From: Verrucomicrobiaceae bacterium
Lineage (GTDB): Bacteria; Verrucomicrobiota; Verrucomicrobiia; Verrucomicrobiales; Verrucomicrobiaceae
Reading direction: 5' to 3'
Assembly (NCBI GenBank): GCA_016713035.1
Contig: JADJPW010000003.1
Coordinates: 310,001 to 374,000, forward strand
DNA length: 64,000 bases
Every line of letters starts with the position of its first letter. Position 1 is the first letter of the stretch. The notes below the pieces were generated by a model, which was not told the origin of the DNA, made no database searches, and worked only from the letters and a program-made list of their open reading frames with translations. Of the stretch, positions 1 through 8,466 are shown in pieces. A program made the translations under genes and the position numbers.

Positions 1-302
1 CGGTGATTGCCATGCTCGGGGCGGGGCACATCGGGAATCTTTTCCTGAATTTGCATGATCTGGGGCGCTTCCTCGATTGCGCTGCCGATGACGATGGCCG
101 GAAAAGCGGCCTCTTGCTCCCGGGAAGCCAGCTTCCCATTCGTAGCGGAGCTACATTGGCGGGAGTGGAAGGCCTGCTCCTACTCATGGCGGTCAATCCT
201 GCTGTCGAGGAGCGGGCGATCGAACGCTGGCGGCAGCAAAATCCATCCGCTGTGTTTAGTTCCATATTCCCTCAAAGCTCGCGCAGCGTGCTTAAACTTT
301 GA
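1..302 (+). CDS. C-terminal part of SAM-dependent C-methyltransferase (Methyltransf_14-like), 5' end outside window
   Basis: Open from the window edge to a stop at 300-302. The visible 99 residues resemble the C-terminal Rossmann-like domain of sugar C-methyltransferases: a GAGHIGNLFLNL nucleotide-binding-like turn, then a DDDGRKSGLLLPGS segment and, near the end, SIFPQSSRSVL. The gene at 1750-2901 ends in a related domain (FGTSIAANWLLG, VDEDPGRKGLKHCGKPI), which supports the reading. The catalytic methyltransferase domain would lie upstream and is not visible. Probably acts on a nucleotide-linked deoxysugar or a related glycan intermediate in the cytoplasm; first visible gene of the glycan operon, ending 13 bp before the next start. 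Family fairly sure, substrate unknown. Confidence 0.6.
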   Translation, partial: VIAMLGAGHIGNLFLNLHDLGRFLDCAADDDGRKSGLLLPGSQLPIRSGATLAGVEGLLLLMAVNPAVEERAIERWRQQNPSAVFSSIFPQSSRSVLKL

Positions 303-315
303 CCCACCTTTTTTC

Positions 316-861
316 ATGAGCCAGCTCCTCAACAAAAGCCCGCACTCCTATCAATCATCCCTCCCGTTTGGCAGCTTGGACCGCACCGGGATGCAAGTGG
401 TGGCCGATGACGCCGTGGGTGCGGCGAAGCTTCGTTCGCGGGTTCTTTGCCATCAAGGGCTGCAAGACTGCCCGCAGGAGATGATCATCTGCCTGGAGCC
501 GCAGACTTACATCCGCCCTCACCGTCACTTTGGCCGTGCCGAATCGGGTCTGGGCCTGAGCGGAGCAGCGGATGCCGTGTTCTTCGATGAACAAGGCACC
601 ATCACCGATGTTTGGCCCATGGGCACCTACGAGTCCGGGCTACGCTTTTTCTACCGCATCCGAGAGCCCGTGTTTCATTGCCTCGTGGTTCGCGGCGGGC
701 CGTTTGTGTTTCATGAAGTGTCCACCGGGCCTTTCTCACGGGAGCGCACCGAGTTCGCTCCCTGGACGCCACCGGAGGATGATGCAGCAGCCGTTACGGC
801 TTATCTCGATGACCTAGCTCGTCGGATCGACGAGTTTTATGGTTCCAGGAAGCATGGATGA
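316..861 (+). CDS. wbuC: WbuC-family cupin-fold metalloprotein
   Basis: 181 residues. The middle matches the WbuC family: an R-x-R-x-x-x-CHQG segment, then QEMIICLEPQTYIRPHRH (metal-binding histidines of a cupin barrel), then a glutamate in RAESGLGL, and further on the VFHEVSTGPF segment. WbuC-type proteins occur in O-antigen and capsule loci; their reaction is not firmly established. An open frame extends upstream to 55, but the ATG at 316 gives the expected family length and avoids overlap with the preceding gene. The last codons overlap the next gene (ATGGATGA), so translation is probably coupled. Confidence 0.75.
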   Translation: MSQLLNKSPHSYQSSLPFGSLDRTGMQVVADDAVGAAKLRSRVLCHQGLQDCPQEMIICLEPQTYIRPHRHFGRAESGLGLSGAADAVFFDEQGTITDVWPMGTYESGLRFFYRIREPVFHCLVVRGGPFVFHEVSTGPFSRERTEFAPWTPPEDDAAAVTAYLDDLARRIDEFYGSRKHG

Positions 862-1753
862 CCTTCCTCGCAGTTCAAAACGGATCGCTGTCCTCGGAGT
901 GGACAGCTTCATTGGTTCGCACGTTTTTCATGCCCTGACATCGGCTGGCTATGATTGCATAGGCACGACGCGCCGTGCTGAGAAGGCAGAAGGAAAAGTC
1001 CTCCACCTCGATTTGATGGATGAAGCCTCCTGGGCCGGTTTGCGAGCGGCAAAGGCGGACGCAGCGATCGCGTTTTTTGCCATCAGCAAGCTCGATCAAT
1101 GCGAGGCAGATCCCGCGAGCCATGAGATCAATGCCAGCCGCATTCCCGCATTGCTCGCCAGCTTGTCCGAAGACGGCTGCCGGCCAGTTTTCCTTTCCAC
1201 GAATTCCATTTTCGGCGGCGAGCGTCCTCTTTGTAACGAGGATGAGCCAGTGGCTCCACTCATCGCCTATTCTCGCCAAAAGCATAAGGCGGAGCAGCGC
1301 ATTCAAGAGCTTCTGGGTGCCTCGTCCCACGCGATCGTGCGGATCACCCGCACCATCTGTGCCGAGTTGCCGCCGTTCGATGGCTGGCTGCGGAGCTTGT
1401 GTGAAGGGGCTACCATCGAGGCGTTTGATGACTTCATTTTTGCCCCGATGACGCTGCCTTTCGTCACAGCGGGGCTGCTGAAAATCGCCCTGAGCGCTGA
1501 AGACGGTCTTTTTCATCTCTCGGGCACGGACGTGAGCTACTACGATTTGGCCTGCGAGATCGCCCGCCAGCTCGGCCAGCCGGCGGAGACGGTGATTCGC
1601 ACCAATTCCGTCACTAAAGGAGTTTTCTTGCGCTTCCGCCCGAGCTACAGCGCGTTGGGCATGCGCCGCACCACGGCGCTGATGGGCCTCGAACCGCTGA
1701 GTACAGCCGCCGTGGCCTCGCATCTTATCCTTTCCTCCTCATCCATCCCATGA
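854..1753 (+). CDS. NAD(P)-dependent sugar reductase/epimerase, RmlD-like
   Basis: About 299 residues, short-chain dehydrogenase fold. N-terminal Rossmann motif VLGVDSFIGSHV (GxxxxIG type), a downstream STNSIFGG segment in the position of the catalytic Ser/Thr, and a YSRQK catalytic YxxxK. Length and pattern fit dTDP-4-dehydrorhamnose reductase (RmlD)-like enzymes that reduce or epimerise nucleotide-linked keto-sugars. An in-frame GTG lies at 839; the ATG at 854 is preferred because it overlaps the WbuC stop by 8 nt in the style of the rest of the operon. The stop overlaps the following ATG (ATGA). The exact sugar cannot be read from sequence. Confidence 0.7.
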   Translation: MDDLPRSSKRIAVLGVDSFIGSHVFHALTSAGYDCIGTTRRAEKAEGKVLHLDLMDEASWAGLRAAKADAAIAFFAISKLDQCEADPASHEINASRIPALLASLSEDGCRPVFLSTNSIFGGERPLCNEDEPVAPLIAYSRQKHKAEQRIQELLGASSHAIVRITRTICAELPPFDGWLRSLCEGATIEAFDDFIFAPMTLPFVTAGLLKIALSAEDGLFHLSGTDVSYYDLACEIARQLGQPAETVIRTNSVTKGVFLRFRPSYSALGMRRTTALMGLEPLSTAAVASHLILSSSSIP

Positions 1754-2901
1754 CCCAGAAATGTCCCTGCCATGACTGCCAGAGCGAAGACGTCATCGTT
1801 TTCGAAGAATACGAGCGCCTTACCCGTGTGACCTCGGACTGCAAGCCCTGGCCGGCTGGCGGTTCCCTCCAGCTCTGCCGTTCCTGCGGACTGCTGCAAT
1901 CCGGTGTGAATCCCTTCTGGATCGACGAAATCACCCGCATCTATGCGGAGTATGACTGCCACTATCAGTCCGGCGGTGTGGATCAGGCCGTTTACGATCC
2001 GAAGAGCGGCCAGCCCATCAAACGCTCCGACAAGCTGCTGGGCACGCTCGTCGAACGCATGCTGCTCCCGCCTGCCCGCCGACTGGTGGATGTGGGCTGT
2101 GGCAGCGGTGCCTTCCTCGCGGCCTGCGGCCAGCATTTGCCCGGCTGGGAACTCGTCGGCCTGGAGCAGGCGGCCAAGTACGAGGAGAAAATCCGTTCCT
2201 TGCCCGGTGTGGTGGACTTTCAGCCGGTGTCTTTGGACAAGCTGACGGGTGAATACGCCCTCATGACGATGATTCATGTGCTGGAGCATATCCCAGCGCC
2301 TGCCAAAAACCTCGCCACACTCAGCCGTCAGCTCGTTGAGGACGGTGTTTTCTTCATCCAGGTGCCATCTTATGAGGAGAACCCTTTCGAACTCGTCGTG
2401 GCGGATCACTCTGCGCACTTTTCCGGCAGGCAGCTCCTACGAGTGATCCGTGCGGCGGGCAGCCATGCCAAGCATGAGGAACAGGGCTGGCTGCCGAAGG
2501 AACTCAGCCTCGTGGCCTCCAAGTGTGGCACGCCCGAGCGAGAAAAGCCCTCGGAGGCGGAAATCGAGGAAACGGCCTCTTTTGTGCGCCAACGCCTGCA
2601 ATGGCTCGAAATGGTCTCCACCGAGGCTCGGAAGCTCATGGCGAAGAAGCCGTTTTCCATCTTTGGCACCTCCATCGCCGCCAACTGGCTTCTCGGCGTC
2701 ATCGGTGCTGATGCGGTGGATTTCTTTGTGGATGAAGATCCGGGCCGCAAGGGCCTGAAGCACTGCGGGAAGCCGATCATCACCCCTGACCAGATTCCAG
2801 ATGGAGCGACGGTGTTTGTCCCGCTGGCACCTGCGGTGGCGGCTTCTGTGCACGCACGGCTTTCCAACCCGCGTTTCTCCCTGGTGGTGCCCGGATTGTG
2901 A
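1750..2901 (+). CDS. Class I SAM-dependent methyltransferase with N-terminal Cys cluster and C-terminal Rossmann-like domain
   Basis: 383 residues. The N-terminus has paired cysteines (CPCHDC near residue 5 and LCRSC near residue 42), compatible with a zinc ribbon as in sugar C-methyltransferases. SAM-binding motif I is LVDVGCGSGAFL around residue 115, and HVLEHI follows as the usual post-motif. The C-terminal third has FGTSIAANWLLG and VDEDPGRK, like the Methyltransf_14 domain of the partial gene at the window start. Expected to methylate a nucleotide sugar or glycan end. Starts in an ATGA overlap with the upstream reductase and ends 8 bp before the Nudix gene. Two C-methyltransferase-like genes in one operon suggest more than one methylated sugar. 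Confidence 0.7.
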   Translation: MTQKCPCHDCQSEDVIVFEEYERLTRVTSDCKPWPAGGSLQLCRSCGLLQSGVNPFWIDEITRIYAEYDCHYQSGGVDQAVYDPKSGQPIKRSDKLLGTLVERMLLPPARRLVDVGCGSGAFLAACGQHLPGWELVGLEQAAKYEEKIRSLPGVVDFQPVSLDKLTGEYALMTMIHVLEHIPAPAKNLATLSRQLVEDGVFFIQVPSYEENPFELVVADHSAHFSGRQLLRVIRAAGSHAKHEEQGWLPKELSLVASKCGTPEREKPSEAEIEETASFVRQRLQWLEMVSTEARKLMAKKPFSIFGTSIAANWLLGVIGADAVDFFVDEDPGRKGLKHCGKPIITPDQIPDGATVFVPLAPAVAASVHARLSNPRFSLVVPGL

Positions 2902-2909
2902 TCTGATCC

Positions 2910-3497
2910 ATGACGGGAGCACCTCCATCGCCCACAAGCCCACAGATCGGGCCGAGCCGTGTCGTGTACGAAAACAAGTACCAAACGGTGACGGCCGTGC
3001 GGGTGAATTTCGGCAGCTTTGAGAAGGAAATCTTCGTCAATGACCATGGTATCCGTGCCGGAGTATTATTTGTGCGTGGAAACGAGGTGCTCATGGTGAG
3101 TCAATACCGTCTGCTACCGCGTGACATGGCATGGGAGATCCCAGGAGGTCGCATTGATGCGCACGAGGCTCCCGAAGCTGGGGCGATGCGGGAGGCTTTG
3201 GAGGAAACTGGGCTCCGTGGACGCGTGCTGCATCCGCTGGTATTCTTCATTCCAGGCCTAGATACCTGTGACAATCCCACACACGCCTTCTGGTGTGATG
3301 ATTTCGAGGCCGCCACGGCTGGCGGTGCTCACGGGGACCCACACGAGATCGAAGGCCAGGCCTGGCTGCCATTCCAGGAATGTCTCGACATGGTATTCAA
3401 CCGCAGAATCATGGACAGTATGACGATTACCGCTTTGCTTGCATGGCAGGCCGTGCAAAGCCGTGTCCCGCAAGCGTCCCTTTCCTCTCCTTCATGA
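2910..3497 (+). CDS. Nudix hydrolase
   Basis: 195 residues with a complete Nudix box (GRIDAHE-x7-REALEETGL) at about residues 73-95, so catalytically competent for Mg-dependent hydrolysis of a nucleoside diphosphate linked to another group. Overall pattern (MVSQYRLLPRDMAWEIPGGR before the box) resembles ADP-ribose/ADP-sugar pyrophosphatases. Within a nucleotide-sugar operon it could hydrolyse or proofread a sugar nucleotide; that role is inferred only from context. Its stop overlaps the next start (ATGA at 3494). Confidence 0.75.
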   Translation: MTGAPPSPTSPQIGPSRVVYENKYQTVTAVRVNFGSFEKEIFVNDHGIRAGVLFVRGNEVLMVSQYRLLPRDMAWEIPGGRIDAHEAPEAGAMREALEETGLRGRVLHPLVFFIPGLDTCDNPTHAFWCDDFEAATAGGAHGDPHEIEGQAWLPFQECLDMVFNRRIMDSMTITALLAWQAVQSRVPQASLSSPS

Positions 3498-4972
3498 GTC
3501 TCGAAGCAATCACAGCAGAAATCCAGAGCCAGGCCCCCTCAGGTGCCACGGTGGTCTTTGTCCACGGTAACTTCAATATCCTGCATCCGGGCCATCTCCG
3601 GCTGCTCCAGTTTGCCCGTGAGTGCGGTGATTTCCTGGTCGTCGGCGTGCATACGAACCGCATGGCTGCCAGTGCAGCGCTGCTGGATGAGGGGCACCGC
3701 CTGGAAGCTGTGAAGGCGAATAACTGGGTGGGACATGCTTTCCTTCTCGATGTGCCACCGGCGGATTTCGTCGCTGTACTGAAGCCTGATGTCGTGGTCA
3801 AAGGCAAAGAACATGAGAGCCGCTACAATGCTGAGGTGGAGGTTCTGGCGGCCTACGGTGGCAAATTGCAGTTTGGTTCTGGTGAGACGGTTTTTTCCGC
3901 CTCCACATTGCTACTTCAGGAGTTGTCCCAGGTCGATGCACTGCCACTGGTACTACCACACGCGTTTCCTGAGCGTCACGGCTTTACACTCAACTCGCTG
4001 GAGTCCATTCTGCGCGGCGCGGGCAAGGTCCGCATCGGCGTGATCGGGGATGTCATCATTGACGAATACATCACCTGCGACCCGCTCGGCATGTCGCAGG
4101 AGGATCCTACCATCGTCGTCACACCGGTGGGATCAGACCGATTTCTGGGCGGGTCGGCCATCGTCGCCGCGCACTGTGCCGGCCTCGGTGCACAAGTGTC
4201 CTATTTCTCCATCACCGGCGACGACGCCTTGCATGAGTTCGTCGAAAGCAAACTGGCGGCCTACAAGGTGGCCAGCCACCTAATCAAGGATGATACGCGC
4301 CCGACGACACTAAAACAGCGTTTCAGGGCCTCCGGCAAGACACTCCTGCGTGTCAATCACCTGCGCCAGCACGGCATCCGCCGGGATCTCCAACAGCAGT
4401 TGCTGACGCAGCTCATCCCGGTGCTCGACAATCTCGACGTGCTGGTGTTTTCCGACTTCAACTATGGCTGCCTGCCACAAGTGTTGGTGGACGAGATTAC
4501 CACTGAAGCTCGCAAACGCGACGTGTTGCTCATGGCAGACAGCCAATGCTCCTCGCAGATAGGTGACGTCTCGCGCTTTAAAGACGTGGACCTCCTCACA
4601 CCGACGGAAATGGAGGCGCGGGTAAGCACCCGCGATCATGAGGCCGGCCTCGTGGTGTTGGCGGAACGACTGCGCCAGCAAGCAGGAGCCAAAAACATCC
4701 TTCTGAAACTCGCAGGCGAGGGTGTTCTCATCCACGCCACCGGCAAGGGTGATGCTTGGCACACCGACCAACTCCCCGCCTTCAACCATCTGCCCAAAGA
4801 TACCGCTGGTGCGGGTGACTCGTTGCTGGCCGCCGCCGCGCTGACCATCGCGCTCGGCGGTGGCATCTGGCAGGCTGCTTTCCTTGGATCTCTTGCCGCT
4901 GCATGTCAGGTCTCCCGCATCGGTAACACGCCACTTTCCACCGCCGAACTCCTGCACGCCCTGCATTCATGA
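3494..4972 (+). CDS. Bifunctional HldE-like protein with reversed domain order: nucleotidyltransferase then PfkB-type kinase
   Basis: 492 residues. Residues about 15-150 form a cytidylyltransferase-like domain with the HGNFNILHPGH (HxGH) nucleotide motif and a VVVKGKEHE segment, like the adenylyltransferase half of HldE. Residues about 175-490 form a ribokinase-like kinase (IGVIGDVIIDEYI, a GGSAIVAA glycine motif, and the DTAGAGDS catalytic signature near the end). In E. coli HldE the kinase comes first; here the order is swapped. Known HldE makes ADP-heptose precursors for LPS core; with the adjacent nucleotidyltransferase this suggests a heptose-type or similar phosphosugar activation step. 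An ORF extends upstream to 3380, but the ATG at 3494 in ATGA overlap with the Nudix stop is chosen. Confidence 0.75.
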   Translation: MSLEAITAEIQSQAPSGATVVFVHGNFNILHPGHLRLLQFARECGDFLVVGVHTNRMAASAALLDEGHRLEAVKANNWVGHAFLLDVPPADFVAVLKPDVVVKGKEHESRYNAEVEVLAAYGGKLQFGSGETVFSASTLLLQELSQVDALPLVLPHAFPERHGFTLNSLESILRGAGKVRIGVIGDVIIDEYITCDPLGMSQEDPTIVVTPVGSDRFLGGSAIVAAHCAGLGAQVSYFSITGDDALHEFVESKLAAYKVASHLIKDDTRPTTLKQRFRASGKTLLRVNHLRQHGIRRDLQQQLLTQLIPVLDNLDVLVFSDFNYGCLPQVLVDEITTEARKRDVLLMADSQCSSQIGDVSRFKDVDLLTPTEMEARVSTRDHEAGLVVLAERLRQQAGAKNILLKLAGEGVLIHATGKGDAWHTDQLPAFNHLPKDTAGAGDSLLAAAALTIALGGGIWQAAFLGSLAAACQVSRIGNTPLSTAELLHALHS

Positions 4973-5700
4973 ATGCTCTTCTCCTCGCCGCAGGCAAAGG
5001 CACCCGCCTTCGCCCACTTACCGAACACACGCCCAAATGCCTCGTGACAGTCGGCGGCCTGCCCCTCATGGACATTTGGCTGGCAGGCCTTTGGCAGGCG
5101 GGCTTCACGCGCTTCCTGATCAACACCCATCATCTCTCCAAGATTGTTGAGGCATATCTTGCCCGTCATCCACTGCATGCGTCAGTGGAGACGGTATTCG
5201 AGACCGAACTGCTCGGCACGGCAGGCACACTGGCCGCAAATAAAGATTTTTGCATGCAGGGCACGACATTGATCGCCCACGCGGACAATTTCTGCATGTG
5301 CGACTGGAGTCAGTTCCTCCACGCACATGCCCATAGGCCTGCTGGCACTGTGATGAGCATGATGACCTTTCGCACGCCCACGCCGCAGAGTTGCGGCATC
5401 GTCCAGCTTGATTCACGTCGAGTGGTCGAACGTTTTTTTGAAAAACCCTCTCTCCCGCCGGACAATCTTGCCAATGCTGCCATCTATCTCATCGAGCCAG
5501 CGGTCATGGAACTCCTGCTGGCAAGCAATCCGCCAATGACCGACATCAGCACCGAGTTGATCCCCAAGCTCCTCGGCAAAATCAACACCTGGCACAATGA
5601 CGAAACCGTCATTGACATTGGCACCGAGGCCAGCCTTCAATACGCTAACGATGTCTGTAGAGATTTGGCATACTCCTTTAGCGGCTCGATCGTTAGCTGA
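4969..5700 (+). CDS. Sugar-phosphate nucleotidyltransferase (HddC/RmlA-like NTP transferase)
   Basis: 243 residues, the short single-domain NTP-transferase form without a left-handed beta-helix. Signature LLLAAGKGTRLRPLTEHTPKCL at the N-terminus (nucleotide-binding GxGTRLxPLT and the PK lysine), an ALIAHADNF-like metal-binding aspartate near residue 104, and FFEKP near residue 158. Enzymes of this type couple a sugar-1-phosphate to NTP; HddC-like proteins use heptose-1-phosphate and other relatives use mannose-1-phosphate. ATGA overlap with the HldE-like gene implies coupled expression and a shared pathway. Substrate not determinable. Confidence 0.75.
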   Translation: MNALLLAAGKGTRLRPLTEHTPKCLVTVGGLPLMDIWLAGLWQAGFTRFLINTHHLSKIVEAYLARHPLHASVETVFETELLGTAGTLAANKDFCMQGTTLIAHADNFCMCDWSQFLHAHAHRPAGTVMSMMTFRTPTPQSCGIVQLDSRRVVERFFEKPSLPPDNLANAAIYLIEPAVMELLLASNPPMTDISTELIPKLLGKINTWHNDETVIDIGTEASLQYANDVCRDLAYSFSGSIVS

Positions 5701-5725
5701 AGCATTACACCTTAAATCACTCCGC

Positions 5726-7441
5726 ATGAAACTGGGACGATGGATCACGCGCACTCGGTTGGTTTCAAAGCCGCCGTTTATTCTGAATGCACAAGCATTA
5801 TACGAGCGTGCTCAGGCAAGTCTTGAATGCGGCGATTGGGCATTGGCTGTAGAAGGTTTTCTAAAGGCCTCAGAGATCGTGCGCAGTTGGGCTGATCCCT
5901 GCCGACAACTGGGTGAACTCGCGGTGCGTTTGCGGCAGCCAGATGAAGCTGTCATGTGGTTTGTAGAGGGGCTTCGTCGCTCGCCTGAAGACATTCGTCT
6001 TCATCACAGCTATCTGGCTGCACTGTTGTTGTCCGATCCAGCACATTGCGAGCGACTGCTCGATGTAAGTCAGGGGAAATTGCCAGTTGTACCAATCGGA
6101 CACGATGCTGTCTGGCGAAAAAAACTCACAACAGCATTTCCCCAACCGAGGCTTCACCCCGCCAGCGGGTGCCACGAACAAATCCCTCGTGGCATAGAGA
6201 TCGGCGCCGTGGTCCGAACCCTGGAGGTATTCACAAGGTCGTGGAGTTATGACAATGATCGAGATGGTGTCCGCACTGTCCAAGAAGCAATCCATCAATG
6301 GCGGATGCAAATTGCAGATGAACGTGGCAGCCATCGGCTTCAACTCGACCCGGAGTGGATTTCAAATATCGGTCAGCTCGCATTTATGGGCGTCATCGCA
6401 AAATTCGGGCGATTGGGTTTGTTGCAGGACCATAGCCCGCTGCTGCCTCCAGTAGCGTCTGGGCCAGCGGCAAACATGGCGATGTTGGAGTATTGGAGCG
6501 ACCTGTTTACTTCGCCCCCCCTAGCGCAACCATCCGCGAACGCGCTCGAACCAATGGTGCAAGTTTGCAATTACCTGAAGTTGACTGACGGGCGCTCGCT
6601 TTTGTTATATGAGGAAGCTGCCCCTCTGGCGGAACAGCTTTGGGCGCAGCACGGCCTCCCGCCCATTTTGCAGACCAGAGCGGAACATCTATCACGCGGT
6701 CGGGAGTGCTTGGAACAATTGGGAGTTCCAAAGGAAGCGTGGTTTGTCACCATGCACGTGCGCGATCAGGGGTTTTATGGCAAAGGCTGTGATCCAGGGC
6801 GCTGCGCTGACATCCTGACCTACCTACCGTCCGTCCGTATGATTCATGAGCAAGGTGGCTGGGTCGTACGAATTGGCGATGTTGGCATGAAGCCGCTGCC
6901 CGCTTGTCCTGGGCTGGTGGATTACCCTCACTCCGCTCACAAGAGCCCATGGATGGACGTATTTCTGATGAGTCAGTGCCGGTTCTTTATTGGCACCAAT
7001 TCTGGCCCAGCATTTGTACCACCGCTGTTTGGAGTACCCTGCCTTTATACCAATTGGTTTCCATTTAGCTTGTGTCCTTTTATCGCTGGCAACTTGTTGA
7101 TCCCTAAACTTTACTGGAATGAATCTGAGCATCGTCATCTTACTTTTGCAGAGATGATTCAAATGCCGCTTTGGCTCTCCTTTCATCTGAAATCGCTCAA
7201 ACGACGCGGACTTGCTCTCCAGGATAACACCCCTGAAGAAATCCAAGCTGCGGTCACACAGATGCTTCAAAAAGTGCAAGGTACTTCACTGGTTAATCAG
7301 GATGATGAACTGCGGCAAAAGCGCCTAGCTGACATAGCCAGCGCCTATCCCTGGGCCTGGAGCCTCCGGCTGGGCAAGGATTTCTTAGAGGCACACGAGC
7401 TGCTGCTGGAAGCACCGCCAACTCGAGGGGCTTCTGCATGA
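5726..7441 (+). CDS. TIGR04372-type glycosyltransferase with N-terminal TPR-like region
   Basis: About 571 residues from the ATG at 5726. The open frame reaches back to 5597, inside the upstream gene, but those starts overlap it by 50-100 bp; the 5726 ATG leaves a 25-bp gap. The N-terminus (LYERAQASLECGDWALAVEGFLKA, then RQLGELAVRLRQPDEAVMWF) looks like two to three TPR helices. The C-terminal half has MHVRDQGFYG, a DVGMKPLP segment, and FIGTNSGPAFVPPLFGVPCL, typical of the TIGR04372 glycosyltransferase family found in polysaccharide loci. AT-richer local composition than the neighbouring genes hints at separate acquisition. The next gene starts in ATGA overlap. Confidence 0.65.
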   Translation: MKLGRWITRTRLVSKPPFILNAQALYERAQASLECGDWALAVEGFLKASEIVRSWADPCRQLGELAVRLRQPDEAVMWFVEGLRRSPEDIRLHHSYLAALLLSDPAHCERLLDVSQGKLPVVPIGHDAVWRKKLTTAFPQPRLHPASGCHEQIPRGIEIGAVVRTLEVFTRSWSYDNDRDGVRTVQEAIHQWRMQIADERGSHRLQLDPEWISNIGQLAFMGVIAKFGRLGLLQDHSPLLPPVASGPAANMAMLEYWSDLFTSPPLAQPSANALEPMVQVCNYLKLTDGRSLLLYEEAAPLAEQLWAQHGLPPILQTRAEHLSRGRECLEQLGVPKEAWFVTMHVRDQGFYGKGCDPGRCADILTYLPSVRMIHEQGGWVVRIGDVGMKPLPACPGLVDYPHSAHKSPWMDVFLMSQCRFFIGTNSGPAFVPPLFGVPCLYTNWFPFSLCPFIAGNLLIPKLYWNESEHRHLTFAEMIQMPLWLSFHLKSLKRRGLALQDNTPEEIQAAVTQMLQKVQGTSLVNQDDELRQKRLADIASAYPWAWSLRLGKDFLEAHELLLEAPPTRGASA

Positions 7442-8466
7442 AGGTATTACTCATCAAGCTCAAGAACATCGGGGACACATTGTTACTCACCCCAACAATT
7501 CTAGGCATCAAACAAAGGTATCCACACGCTCATATAGCGGTGCTGGTGCGCAGCGGCACAGAATCCATCCTTCTTGGCTGTCCAGAACTCGACGAGGTGT
7601 TGCTCTCCGCGTCACCTGAAAAACAAAAACGATCCCAGGCTCTGCTCGGAGACTTGAAAACTCTCAGACACATTCGTGCTCAACAGTATGACTTCGTCTT
7701 CGAGCTTACGGATAATGATCGAGGTCGCTGGATAGCGATGTTTAGCAAAGCTAATTGCCGCGTTGCTAGTGCTTACGGGCGGCCCGTCCCCTGGTATTTC
7801 AAACATGGTTTTACTGATTTTAGCACAACGAACTGGCACATGATGCATCGCGTCGAAAAGGACTACCGTCTTGTCAGTGAATTCCTACCACTCCCGGAAC
7901 AAATTTCTCCTCTCGCCTTTGATCCTCCGTCTGGGTATGATCCTCTTGTTACAGAGGAACAGAGTTACATCATCATTCACCCCGTCACGCGTTGGAGACG
8001 TAAATCTTGGCCCACTGAATCTTGGGTTAAAGTTGGTAGATACCTAATCTCACTCGGCTACCGCTGCATCATTAGCTCAGGTCCTGATGAGTATGAGATT
8101 GGACTCGCTGATGAAATAACCCAAGCACTGGGCGATAAAGCCGTTTCTACACGTGGACAGCGATCATGGGGTGAACTGGCGCGGCTTATGCGGGGCGCCC
8201 GCCTTTTCGTTGGTCTCGACACAGCGGCAATGCACCTAGCCGCAGCCTGCCAGTGCCCTATCGTTGCTTTATTTGGCCCATCGATTGAGCATCACTGGAG
8301 TCCCTGGAAGACTCCACATGAGATTGTCAGCCCAGGCGGCTTACTGCACTACAATTACCCCGACTTCATTTATGACGCTGAGAAACGCAAAATGGAGGAC
8401 ATCCTCGCTGCGGATGTGATCGCGGCCTGTGATCGGATGCTCGCGAAGAGGGGGGGCGGGGCGTGA
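7438..8466 (+). CDS. Glycosyltransferase family 9 (heptosyltransferase-like)
   Basis: 342 residues. The N-terminus VLLIKLKNIGDTLLLTPTI is the GT9 signature (K-x-x-x-x-GD), and the C-terminal half has the nucleotide-sugar binding region with GLDTAAMHLAAACQCPIVALFGPS, matching ADP-heptose:LPS heptosyltransferases (RfaF/WaaC/WaaQ type). A cytoplasmic GT-B enzyme adding heptose or a related sugar to the lipid core; the HldE-like gene upstream makes an activated heptose plausible as donor. ATGA overlap with the preceding gene and GTGA overlap with the next one. Confidence 0.8.
   Translation: MKVLLIKLKNIGDTLLLTPTILGIKQRYPHAHIAVLVRSGTESILLGCPELDEVLLSASPEKQKRSQALLGDLKTLRHIRAQQYDFVFELTDNDRGRWIAMFSKANCRVASAYGRPVPWYFKHGFTDFSTTNWHMMHRVEKDYRLVSEFLPLPEQISPLAFDPPSGYDPLVTEEQSYIIIHPVTRWRRKSWPTESWVKVGRYLISLGYRCIISSGPDEYEIGLADEITQALGDKAVSTRGQRSWGELARLMRGARLFVGLDTAAMHLAAACQCPIVALFGPSIEHHWSPWKTPHEIVSPGGLLHYNYPDFIYDAEKRKMEDILAADVIAACDRMLAKRGGGA

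Noticed and set aside
875..1723. 282-codon open frame antisense to the RmlD-like gene
   Set aside because: No recognisable motif and fully covered by a well-supported gene in an operon.
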